Below, in pieces: positions 35,505 through 46,154 of a stretch of 64,000 nucleotides of DNA. The notes under the pieces are model-generated. The model was not told the DNA's origin. It did no database searches and was given only the letters and a program-made list of their open reading frames with translations. The first letter of the stretch is position 1, and every line of letters begins with the position of its first letter. The stretch is from the NCBI GenBank assembly GCA_037176725.1, contig JAZBRS010000026.1, positions 153,151,501 through 153,215,500 of the forward strand, given 5' to 3'. Made by a program: the position numbers and the translations under genes. This stretch comes from Posidonia oceanica. Lineage: Eukaryota; Streptophyta; Magnoliopsida; Alismatales; Posidoniaceae.

Positions 35505-35970
35505 GTTAACAGACCTACTGCCAGATAGTTAGGGGTTATCAGCCCTGTGAGGAGTTGACGGACTCATCCTCGGATAGTTAGGGCTATCAGCCTGCGAGGA
35601 GTTAACGGACTCATCACCGGATAGTTGGGGCTATCATCCCGCGAGGAGTTAACGGACTCATCACAGGATAGTTGGGGCTATCAGCCCGCAAGGAGTTAAC
35701 AGACTCATCATCGGATAGTTGGGGCTATCAGCCTGCGAGGAGTTAATGGACTCATCAACGGATAGTTGTGGCTATTAGCCTGCGAGGAGTTAACGGACTC
35801 ATCACTGGATAGTTGGGGCTATCAGCCCGCGAGGAGTTAACGGACTCATCACCAGATAGTTGGGGCTATCAGCCTGCGAGGAGTTAACGGACTCATTACC
35901 GAATAGTTGGGGCTATCAACCCGTGAGGAGTTAACGGACTTATCACCGGATAGTTGGGGCTATCAGCTCC
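35505..35970. repeat. 47-bp minisatellite in element D 3' UTR, about ten copies
   Basis: GGAGTTAACGGAC recurs at 35551, 35598, 35645, 35692, 35739, 35786, 35833, 35880 and 35927, exactly 47 bp apart each time. The unit also contains CATCACCGGATAGTTGGGGC and TATCAGCCCGCGA. Flanking degenerate units share the GATAGTT..GGCTATCAGCC core, which is itself an imperfect inverted repeat. Confidence 0.96.
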
Positions 35971-38545
35971 GATGAGGGTGGAAAAGAGTGAGAATACCGA
36001 ACCAGAAGGTGCGGCAGAGGTCCATAGACACTCCCGCGACAGTTGGGGATGTCAGCCCATTGAGGGTGAGACAATGCCAAGGGGTTGCCAGACGCACTTG
36101 GTATCGAAGGCGGTGACAGGCCAGCAAGTCTGTCAGGCAAGACAGGTGGTGACAAGTGGGATGACTTGTAACCACGAATGCAACGGGAATACCATACCCG
36201 AAGGTGTGGCAGAGGTCCGTAGATGCTCCCGTAACAGTTAGGGATGTTAGCCCGAATGCAGATGGAAATGTGATACCAAAGGGCAACCAAATAAAGATGC
36301 CCCTGGTATCGGTGAAAGATACTAGGGGACAGCCGAAGCGCCCTTGGCATCAGAATGCAAAGTGGAGACAAAACTAACATGTTTGCCAACCGAGTAGTTA
36401 GGGATACCAGCCCGTGGGTGACATTTTAACGGGTGTCAACCGAGCAGTTAGAGCTGCCAGTCCAGTGATAAGTTAACGGACTTATCACCGGATAGTTAGG
36501 GCTATCAGCCCGATAAAGACATTTTGACGGACATCAACCAGGCAGTTAGGGCTGCCAGCCCAATGTATGAGATGGATGTAGGGGCTCACCGTGCAATGTG
36601 CAATGCCGATGGGGAATGCAATGGGATAATGCTGACAGAAATGCAGGGTGACATTTTAATGAGTGTCAACCGAGCAGTTAGGGCTGCCAGCCCGATGCAA
36701 CATGAGGATGCAGGATGACATTCTAACAGGTGTCAACCGCGTAGTTAGGGCTGCCAACCCGATAAAGAGGATGAATGCAATATGATAAGTTAACGGACCT
36801 ATCACCGAGCAGTTAGGGCTGCCAATCCGATGATATATGGGAAAATGCAGGGTATGTAGAGAGAAAAACGGAGACCCGTCGTGGTGGGTGTGCAATGGTC
36901 TTAGAGCGGGCATGCAATGCTACGCCACAAAGTGGCGAATGTTGGACATGCCAGTCATCATGGACCTACCCAATGCGGTGGGCGGCAAAATTTGAAAAGT
37001 GCGGAGCCTCTAAGCGAGGTCGGGCAAAAAGTGCACGTCCTTGACTCCGATTTTCGAAAACAAAGAGAAGGGAAGGTAGTTTATTATGCATATATGTTTT
37101 TGGTGGCTTCGGATTCAAAGCAGCTGATGCCAAGAGGATGCTTCTACATTTTCTGACTCAGGGGATTCTCGATCCTCACGCAACGCCATGCCAAGCTGTG
37201 GTCGGTGGCTCTCATTCTCACTCTTGGTTCGGGATGAGGCCTTAGCTTCACAGAGCATAGCCTTTGACTGCATGTTGGTAGCAGAAGCGTTGGATGTAGC
37301 TTTATAGCCTCCGTCTCAATTCCCTGGGGACCGACTACCACTTTTGACGCACTCGGGTTGATTTTTCTTTTCTCCTCTTGAGTGACTAGAGTTGCATCTA
37401 GCCTGCCAGGGTTGTAGAGTTGTTGTCTGCACAAGGGATTGGAGCGTGCTACTGCGCTCAGAGGGTAGGGCCAGGTCCTCCTGATAATGTATCTCATGCG
37501 GTTGGCGATGCAGTGCTTGGAGTTGAAAGTTGAGGGGGCTTCAATGCTTGTCTGAGTCACTCCTCTCATGGGCGCCTTCTTTCTTCAGCTTCTTTCTTCA
37601 TTTTTTCTTTTCTACCAAGCATGCATGTCTTGTTGTCATTTTTTTTTTTTTTGCTCACAAGATCTCTATTCTTTTGGATATGCATGTCTTTGCCCTCTTG
37701 GGTAGCAGTCCTGGGTGAGGCGTTAAGAGCTTGGCTAGTCGGCGTACACCTTCAGCCTTTGCAATGTGTACAGGCAGCCTCTGGCTATGTTCTGCTCTGC
37801 TTTGGTCCTCTCCATGTCTGGTGGACTCTCTTGATAGGGTGGATCTCGCTTTGGGAGTTTTGAGCTCGGCGAGATGCTCTATTCTGCTTTAAGACTCACA
37901 CTATGGCCACATGCAAAGAGATGGCACTGCTCGGGTGAGACCTACCTGAGATTGTCGATGCTTGACACCCTCTCGGCGTTGCTTGTTGTCCCAAAGCTGG
38001 TTTGTGAATTATACAAATATTTATGTGTTTTGTAGATTTTACACATGTTTTTGGGCTTTGTGGGTTTTGTGATTTTTATGGTTTTTGCTTTAGGAAAACA
38101 TAAAATCAAAACCAGCGGCAAGGGAAAGCATGTTCTTGCAGTTTTTGGTTTTTTTTATTTTTTTGTGTTTTTGGTTTTCCAGGATGTAGGAAATAATATG
38201 TACATGCAGGAAGGGATATGCATGTGTAGAGGGTGATAGATATGTGCAAGATGATAAGTTGACAGACCTATCACTGAGCAGTTAGAACTGCCAGCATGGT
38301 GATGAGTTGACGGACCCATCACCGGATAGTTAGGGATACCAGCCCGAAGGGTGATAGGTTAACAGACCTATCGCCTAGCAATTAGGGCTGCCAGCCCGGT
38401 GTGATGAATGCATGAAGAAGAAAGGAATGCATGTTTTTAGGTTTTGTTGATTTTATGTTTTTTATGATTTTCTGACAAGGTGAGAAAACACAAAAACAAA
38501 AGAAAAGAAAAGACAATGCAAAAATCAAAAGACAGGTAAGAGGGA

Positions 38546-38552
38546 CTTACCT
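38546..38552 (-). promoter_or_regulatory. Splice-donor-like site at end of element D gag
   Basis: Minus strand reads CTGACAG then GTAAGT, a near-perfect plant 5' splice site, followed by T-rich DNA (TTTTGATTTTTTGC). The same arrangement is found in element E. Ogre elements are known to remove an intron downstream of gag/pro, so a spliced transcript is plausible, but no acceptor or second exon was recognised. Confidence 0.5.
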
Positions 38553-41206
38553 GTCAGCAACCTCGGGAGGGAGGTGCTGGGTTCGCTCCTATGCTGCTGA
38601 CGCTGTCGGCGGGGTCAGCTGTCGGTAGTGCGGGGAGCACTGGGGCTACTGGAGCTGCTGATGGCAGTGCGGGGAGCATTGGAGCTGCTGAGGGCATTGT
38701 GGGGAGCACTGGAGCTACTGAGGGTTGGAGGAGAAGCTGACCTGGATGGTGCTGCGATCGGGCTCGTTTGTGATGCTGCCGTTGCATCTTCGAGCATCCC
38801 CCAGGCGAGCTAAGAAAGGCAGAAAAAGGAGATTGCACCAATGGGATCGAAAAGATCCACCAGGGTGGAGCTAGACTCAGAGAAGACAGGAATGAGGGAG
38901 AAGACTCCCGAGGTTCTAACATCTTCTAAGCCTGCAGACTCGGAAGAGGAAGGGCCGGCTACACTAGGATATGCTTGTGTAGGTGCAAGTGTGTGTGCAG
39001 GTGTGGCCTCCTACGGATCAACGTTGATGACCTTTCGATCGATCAGGCACTGAATGGCGTCCCATAAAGTGAGGTAGACATCCGTCGAGTGCCCCATGGC
39101 TCGATGGAAACTGCAAAACTGATCCATGTTATGCCACCATGGAGGGGGATTTGTTGACGAACGGACAGCCGGGAGTCTCAGAAGTGACTCAACTTGAGAG
39201 AAGATGATGCTCAGTGGTTCGAGCAGAGGGGTGTAATCACACTCAGCCCGACGAGGTTGTCTTTGCCCTGGTTGGAGTCCTTGCCAAGCAAGTGAGACAT
39301 GATGCACGGGCTCGACGGTGGCTATGTGTGCAGTGTGTGCAAAACTATGTGCATAGTCTAGCTGAGTAGAGTCTGGCTGACTCGCTGCAATGGCAGGCTC
39401 TGACGGAGATTCAACATACGAGATAGCGTGCTGTTCGGAGTAGTCGGAAGCGGAGTCTTTGTTGCTGGTGCCGCCGCGGCGATTGTTGCTGGAGTTGTTG
39501 TTGATCTGCCCGGCTATTGCAGCAAATGCGGGGAAATTCCCACTTCACAGTTAGCTTTCCACGCGGGTGCCAACTCTAATCAGCAATGCAAGACTAGTGA
39601 TAGGCTGGATGCCAAGCAGTCCCCCAGTAGCTGGTTGCACCCCCTTGACGATCATGTTGATAGATTCCTCGATGGAGGGTCTATCTCTGACCTAGGTGGC
39701 TACGGAGCGCCAGCGACCGACATACTCCCTGAATGGCTCGTGGGGCCTCTGCCGAATGGCGACAAGATCCTCTCGCTTGGGGATCGAGTCGAGGTTGAAG
39801 GAATACTGCTCAAGAAAAGCCTGGGAAAGATCAGTCCAAGTCCGAACCGCAGCCATGTTAGGGGAAGTGAACCACTTGAGCACGGGGTCGGTCAGACTCT
39901 TCTGAAACAAGCGGATCAGGAGCCTGTCGTCAGCCTGAAGCTGCGCAAGGTCTCTGTAGTATGCCTTCAGATGCGAGATAGGGTAGTCTCTACCGTTGTA
40001 CTTTTCGAACTCCGGGATGCAGAATTTCGTTGGGAGTGTCGCCTCTGGAAAGTAGCAGAGGTCTCGAAATTGGTAGGACTAGCGGTCCGTGCCTTGCACT
40101 TGACGAAGTGCTCTTTCTAGATTTCCCAACCTGGCGAGGACGGGACTTGAAATTGCTGCTGGCAATGGTTATGCAGCAGAGGCAGGTGCCGCGTATGTTG
40201 TATGGGTCGCACGAAAGCGCTCCTCCGGATCCACCATCACACCACCTAGTATCGAGGCGTGAGGGCCAGCATACCCATGCGATTGTGAGTAGGGTTGTGG
40301 ACATGCGAGGGTCTGAACCTGATGCAAAGGGGATGGATAGATAGTATGATGTGCAGTGTAAGGTGCAATGTGGGGGAGCAGCAGCTGTGGCACCGGTGCG
40401 GTGCCGGGCGACGGGCCTGAGGGGTGCTGTGCTCCTGCCAATCCAAGAGACTGGCCACCAAATGATGGAGAAGCATGCAGTGAATAGTGTTGTGTAGATG
40501 CAGGAGGCAGATAAAGCACCCGTATTGCCAAAGCTGTGAGGAGCTGGGGCGATGATGAGGGCGGAAGTGCACTGTAGTGAGCCTGCAGAGCTATAGTGGG
40601 CTACACCGGAACCTCAGGAGTCAGACATGAAGAGTGGGCAGCAGTTGGGTCGAGTGCAAGAGCCATACCTCGCAGCCTCTCGGCCTTAGCCAACAGATGT
40701 CGTGCTTGCGAGGCAGGGGACTTGTCGACCGACAGGCTAGGATGTAAAAGGGTGTCCACCAAAAGGGGCATGGAAACAGAGGAAGCAAAAAGGAGAGACC
40801 CTACGCAAGAGGCAGCCGCAGAAGGCTGGATTCCCAAGATGGGAAGGCCCTAGGATGGAACAGAAGGCGACGCTCTTGGAGCCTGAGTGGCGGTCACCAT
40901 GGTTGACTCGGTGACAAGCTCCAAGTCGACTAGGGTCGACCGTTGTTCCAGACAGAGGGGCTACGAGGTCTCCTGCACCAGAAGAGATGAGGAGACAGCA
41001 GACGTCAAAGTAAGGGAAGGAGGGACCGAAGTCAGTATCTCCTTTGACGCCAAAGAGGAAGAGGGCTCGCCGGTATGTTGGGCCATAACGGACAGCGAGC
41101 GAGGGCGAAAGGGTATGCGGCTAAGAGCAGAGGCACAAGACCTAAGGAGAGCTTTTGTCGATGGCGACAAATAGCTCGAGACAGAGAGGAGGGACGCTCG
41201 AGATCC
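38546..41206 (-). pseudogene. Element D gag
   Basis: One minus-strand frame carries a Pro/Ser-rich N-terminus (MAQHTGEP near 41085), a Gln/Pro/His-rich linker, then the capsid-like region (ALRQVQGTD, FEKYNGRDYP, RLFQKSLTDPVLKWFTS, EYVGRWRS; about 40100-39690). A finger follows at 39074-39115 (CSFHRAMGHSTDVY). The family pattern is C-x2-H-x4-H-x4-C, so the last Cys is Tyr here (TGT to TAT). The capsid is very close to that of element A. At least six in-frame stops break it, several where Trp or Gln would fit. The tail is Ser/Pro/Ala-rich and ends at the GTAAGT donor-like site. Gag would form the particle and bind RNA; this copy cannot. Confidence 0.88.
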
Positions 41207-42197
41207 TGGCTAACGAGCTCGCACCTACCTGCAAAACAACAAGGGCGTTAGAGGATGAATACAAAAAGTTATTAGGGGTGGCATGAATGGCACATGTGCA
41301 AAAATGAATGCCCTAATATGCGCTCTCTCACCGTGCATGTCCTGAGTAGGCGACCTACTCAGACTCACTCATGGGTATGGGTTTTATTGACTCCAGGTCA
41401 GAGAAGTAAGGTTCCCGTCTAATCCTGACCAAAGCTCAGGCAAACAACGGGTGGTGCGTTAGGAGCCTCGACCCTTGCCAAAGCAAAGGTTGTACCCTCT
41501 ACTAACACCGACACGACCCCTGACCTGGGGGGACAGACCAACTAGCTCACACTGTGCCAATGCAACCGAACAAAAGACCGGGATTGTCCTTCTCAGACTA
41601 AGTGGGTGGACTTAGGGATGAGAAGATGCATGCTTTCTAGTATGATCAAACATGCGATATGCTTTAGAGTATTTTACTTGTGTTTTATTTAACCAATGGG
41701 GAAAATTGCAAGTTTGGCTCTAGTTATGCTTAAGATTTAAAAGTTGGCTTTATTGTTGCTTTTAAATTAAGCCAAAGGGGAGCAAACAGGTATCTAATAT
41801 CCTAAGCATGGCAAAAGCATGAAGGGGAAAGAAACAGAAAGCCAAGGCATGCAAACAATCACACAACAAGGCAAAAGGCATGTGCATGGCATGTGCAGGT
41901 GTTTGTGGACATGATAATGAAAAGAAAACACTCATCACATCAAAAAGTAGGTATGCATGGCATGTGCTTGTATGGTGGCATAGCAACTGTGTAAAACAAA
42001 GCAATTACCACTCAAAAAGCATGTATAATGCACAAATAAAGCAAACAAGAGCAATGTAAGCAATAAGGCATGTAAACAAGCATAAGGCAAGCAAACAAAG
42101 CATGGTAAAGAGCAAAAAGCAAGGAAAAGGGCATAAGGCAAGCAAAATGCGAAATCCAAGCAAGTGAGAAATCCAAAACGAAAGCCGGAGTCTAAAA
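41207..42197 (-). other. Element D 5' leader
   Basis: Homologous to the leaders at 1-1309, 27259-28272 and 47774-48839. Landmarks on + are CTCTCTCACCGTGC, TCCTGAGTAGGCGACC and a GTACCCTCTACTAACACCG phrase near 41490. No gene seen. Confidence 0.7.
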
Positions 42198-42215
42198 TCC
42201 CCAGCGGAGTCGCCA
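42198..42215 (-). promoter_or_regulatory. Primer binding site of element D (tRNA-Arg type)
   Basis: Reverse complement reads TGGCGACTCCGCTGGGGA, three bases from the LTR end. It matches the tRNA-Arg-type PBS known from Ogre elements and is the cleanest of the four in the window. Confidence 0.9.
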
Positions 42216-42218
42216 GCC

Positions 42219-45070
42219 TGTGAACACCTAATCCCTTTGGGTCGGACCGGTGAGGGCCCGGACAGAGAGAGGTCTTCATGGATAGCAACGCAAAGAAGGA
42301 AAATAAAAGATAAAGCAAAATAGTGTCACCACCTAGTCTATTCAATTGGGAGACGAGGAAACTAAGGAAAGCATAGAAAACATGCAACTGGATGCGATGC
42401 TATGAAAAATAAAATGACTCGTGCCAAGTACGAGGGCAAAACGGTCATTACGGGTCCAAAGAAAGGGTAAGGACTCCAGTTACTCATGGGGAAGGTGTTA
42501 GGCATCCCTGACACGCCCGAGGAATCGGTCTTTCTTGGCTAATCTCGCTCGCATTTACAGGATTATTGGCAATGATTGCCTAACTGCACGCCCAGGTGGC
42601 AAGGGATGCTATGCCATGCTATGGATGCTCTAAATGCATAAATGCCTGGATGCCATGTATGGGAAATTAAACGTGCAGCCTATGTGCTCAGTAGTGCTGC
42701 CAGTGTTCCGAACTGGGCATGCCTTGGTTTGTAAGAACTCCAGATAGTAAGCATCACTGTCTTAAATACGATGCAGGCCAGAAATCAAAACGTCGAAGAA
42801 AACCATGCAATGCAAATAGCGACATGCAATGGAAAACAAGTCCGAGGTGAAAAACCACGGGAAAGCGGGCGATACAAGGCGTAAAACAGGAAACAGGGGT
42901 TCAGTAGCATGCATGGGTGTCAAGGCATGTACTGGAGGCAACAAAATGCGGAAAGCGACAACCAAAACGAAATCAGCACTAAAAACAATGTACAGCAAAC
43001 TGTAAAGTGTTGGATACAGGACTGACTAGCGTCCTATGTTGGACACTGGAATAGATAACGTCCAATACAGAAAAAACAAGGAACCCACAAGGAAGACATG
43101 CAAATTTGGAAAACGTGCATTTTAATGCAATGAAAAAGTTATGGGCAGATAAACCATGCTAAAAGACCAAAATGCAAGGCTCAGAAAGAAAATGCAAGCA
43201 TCAGAATGATTTTAAACAGGTAGAGGGTGTTAGACGCTGGGAACATCAACGTCCAACATTGGAAGCTATGATCCCCAGCGTCCAACAGCTGAGCCAGGGT
43301 TTTGAAAGAGATGTATGCATGTTGAAGGTATAGACATGGTACAGATGCAATATGGCAGCAGGAGATATGTAGATCATGCTAGACAATCAAGATAACCAGC
43401 CAAAAAGAGATTTAAGAACATGGCACAGGCATAAACATGAATTAAGACAAAGCAGAGGGTTGGATGCTGGAATACAAAGCGTCCAACATAGGACGCTAGA
43501 GCATTCAGCGTCCAACACAGGGCAAATGGAAACATAAAAGCTGCATGCAAATTGATGGAGAAAGCATTATGTAAACCTACAAATGACTGAAATAAGCTCT
43601 AGATATCAACATGCATGCATGGATCAAAGAAGCATCTTAAATAAAAGCAACATCTAAGCATTGAAATGCAGGCAGGCATGCAGGAGTGTTGGACGCGGGA
43701 TGCACCAGCGTCTAACATAGGACACTAGAAGCTCTAGCGTCCTACACCCAAGCAAGAGATACTTAAATATGGAAAATGATACCAAGCCAAGATTAATGCG
43801 AGATTTAAAGCATGGCATGTAAAAGCATGAAGGGAAGCATGCAAGATGATCCATATAAATATAGCATTCAAACCATAGCAGCATAGAAGCAAAATAAAAT
43901 AAAATAAATAAAAGAACCAGCATGGGTGTTGGATGCTGCCCTAGGGCATGTCCAACGTTGGATGCATCTGGGTGTGTGTCCAACAAGTCGGGAAACTTCC
44001 CAGCCAGAATCGATGCTCAAATCGATTCAAAATGGAAATCTAACTAGCTAGTGAGCATGAGCAAGCAATAACGAACATAATCATGCATTTAAAACCAGAA
44101 ATGAACATGTGGATAGCTCCACCCACCTCCTCCCTCTTGCCACCGACGTTCATGGCATTTCCAGGCAACTGAGGGGCCAGGAAGCCATGAAGCTTCCTAC
44201 GATGAGGGAGGAGACGAGGGACATGCCAATGGAAGGAAAATTACCTGCACGTGACCTGGAAGGGATGTGTGTGGCCGGCCGACAAGCTTGGATGGACTGC
44301 GGCAAGCTCGCAGAGAGGGGAGGCTGCTGTGGGCTCTCTCGCTTGTGGAGGAGGATTCGAAGTGGCAAGCGGAGTCTCTCAGGTTCTTCCCCGGGCTCTT
44401 AGGTGGCTGCTGGTGTGTTGGGTTCCTCTTTTGGGTCGCCGACGGAGAAGATGGGTTGTGGCACACACATAGGACGAACAGGCTGTCTGGGGTGTATCTG
44501 TTGGTCGTGGCTGTAGTGGGAAGTATGTGTAGGATGTCAGGAGGTGGAGAGAAAGTCATGGGTGGCAGGGCACAGGCGGCCGGTGGCAATGGGTGGTGGT
44601 GAGACCGGAAAACCCGTCGGTGAAGAGATGACACGGTGGCAGGGTAGTAAGTGGGCTTGGCGCGTAGTGGGTGGCTGGGAGCGGTGAGGGGACACGGTAG
44701 TAAGTGGGGGCTGACGGAGGAGAGGACTAGAGTGGCAGGCCAGAGGTGGCAGAGGCGGTGGCGGTTCTCGACTTGTTGGAGGCTGGAACAGAGCGCATCC
44801 AATGTAGGACGTTGCCACAGCTTGTGTCCAACGTAGGACGTTGCCACAGCTTCCAAGTGGTTTGAGGGTTGTTTTGGGCATTTTGGTTTAGGTTGAGGCT
44901 TGGGTTAAGGCTTAGGTGGGGTTTTTGTGAGGGTTTAGGTGTGTTTAGGAAGGTTTTAGGGTTTGGTGAGGTTTTAGGGTGGGTTTGAGAGAGATTAGCC
45001 ATCCCGAAATCCAAGCGAGCTTCCAGCAAGATCCACCAACGTCCAAGCTGTCAAAAATGGGGTGTCTACA
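42219..45070 (-). repeat. Element D 5' LTR (2.85 kb)
   Basis: On + it opens TGTGAACACC and closes TGGGGTGTCTACA, giving TGTAGACACCCCA ... GGTGTTCACA in element orientation. It carries the conserved block (42455-42540), a degraded PBS-like motif (42321-42333) and five double-hairpin modules centred at 43037, 43257, 43487, 43716 and 43956, with a further degenerate one near 44800. The outer boundary abuts element E at GGTGG. Confidence 0.88.
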
Positions 45071-46147
45071 GGTGGCAGAAGTGTTGGATGTAGATTTATA
45101 GCCTCTGTCTTAATTCCTTGGGGACCAGCTACCGCTATTGACACTCTCGAGTTGATTTTTCTTTTCCCTTCTTGAGTGACTGGAGTTGCATCTAGCCTGC
45201 CAGGGATGTAGAATTGTTGTTTGCACAAGAGATTGGAGCGTGCTGCTTCGCTTGGAGGGTGGGCCAAATCCTCCTGATAATGTTTCCTGTGCAATTGGCA
45301 ATGTGGTGCTTGGAGTTGAAAGTTGAGGGGGCTTCGATACTTGTCCGAGTCACTCCTCTCATAGGCATCTTCTTTCTTCATTTTTTCTTTTATGCCTAGC
45401 ATGCATATCTTGTTATCATTTTTTTTTTTTCACATGATCTCAATTCTTTTGGATATGCATGTCTTCGCCCTCTTGGGGTAGCGGTCCCAGATGAGGCGTT
45501 AAGAGTTCGACTGGTCAGCGTACACCTTCAGCCTCTGTTGTATGTACTGGCAGCCTCTAGCTATGCTCTGCTCTACTTTGTTCCTCTCCATGTCTAGTGG
45601 ACTCTCTTGATTGGATTGACCTTGCTTTTGGATTTTTGAGCTCAGCGAGATGCTCTGTTCTACTCTAAGTCTCAATCTGTAGCCACATGCAATGAGATGG
45701 TGCTCCTCGAGTGAGTTCTGCCTGAGATTGTCAATGCTTGACATCCTCTCGGTGCTGCTTGTTTGTCCAAAGTTGGGTTTTTTATTATACAAATGTTTGT
45801 GGATTTTGTATATTTTAGAAAAGGAAGGGACAAATATATTTTTGGGTTTTTGCTTGTGTTTTGTATTTTTTATAGTTTTTGGGTTTAAGAAAACATAAAA
45901 TGAGAAAACCAGTAGAAAGGGAAAACATGTTTTGGTTGTTTTTTGATTTTTCGATTTTTTTTTTCGGTGTTTTCCAAGATGCAGGAAATGATATGCACAT
46001 GCAGGAAATGAAAAAATACATGTTTTTGGTTTTTTGATGATTTTATAATTTTTATAGTTTATGATAATGTGGGAAAATGCAGAAAACGAAACAAAACCAG
46101 AAGAATGAATGATAATGCATGCAAAAGAAAAAGATAAGGTAAGAGGT
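45071..46147 (-). other. Element E post-gag region
   Basis: Noncoding, homologous to element D 37270-38545. Shared landmarks on + are GGTTGATTTTTCTTTTC, a CATGCAT phrase followed by a T-run (37640 and 45420), AGGCGTTAAGAG and ACCTTCAGCCT. It contains no protease, RT or integrase. It ends at the element D insertion; the D TSD on this side should be GGTGG (45071-45075). Confidence 0.7.
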
Positions 46148-46154
46148 ACTTACT
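46148..46154 (-). promoter_or_regulatory. Splice-donor-like site at end of element E gag
   Basis: On the minus strand the sequence reads GACAA then GTAAGT, followed by a T-rich stretch. Element D has GACAG then GTAAGT at the equivalent place (38546-38552). Conservation of the hexamer with the preceding coding phrase (a PSTS..RLLT-like tail) suggests an intron starts here; the acceptor was not identified. Confidence 0.5.

Larger units (their letters stand above)
34594..38545 (-). other. Element D post-gag region and 3' UTR, no pol
   Basis: Four kilobases with no recognisable coding sequence. In element order: a T-rich intron-like start; the block shared with E (37270-38545); scattered units reading GAGCAGTTAGGGCTGCCAGCC (36380-36850, 38270-38400); a block shared with element A's 3' UTR (36270-36420 versus 8330-8470); the 47-bp minisatellite (35505-35970); and a diverged direct duplication of about 255 bp at 34970-35380, seen in CACTACCACA and GCACGTGAAA/GCACGTAATG. 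It ends at the PPT. Confidence 0.75.
32492..45070 (-). mobile_element. Tat/Ogre-like element D (gag-only type), right-hand part
   Basis: 5' LTR 42219-45070, PBS 42198-42215, leader, gag about 38546-41206, post-gag/3' UTR 34594-38545, PPT 34594-34606 and the first 2.1 kb (element order) of the 3' LTR at 32492-34593. There element B interrupts it. The two LTRs align by eye along their shared length with the same hairpin-module spacing (220, 230, 229, 240 bp) in both. The other 766 bp of the 3' LTR (equivalent of 42219-42984) should lie left of the window. There is no pol. Without B the element would be roughly 13 kb. It is inserted in the interior of E. Confidence 0.85.
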
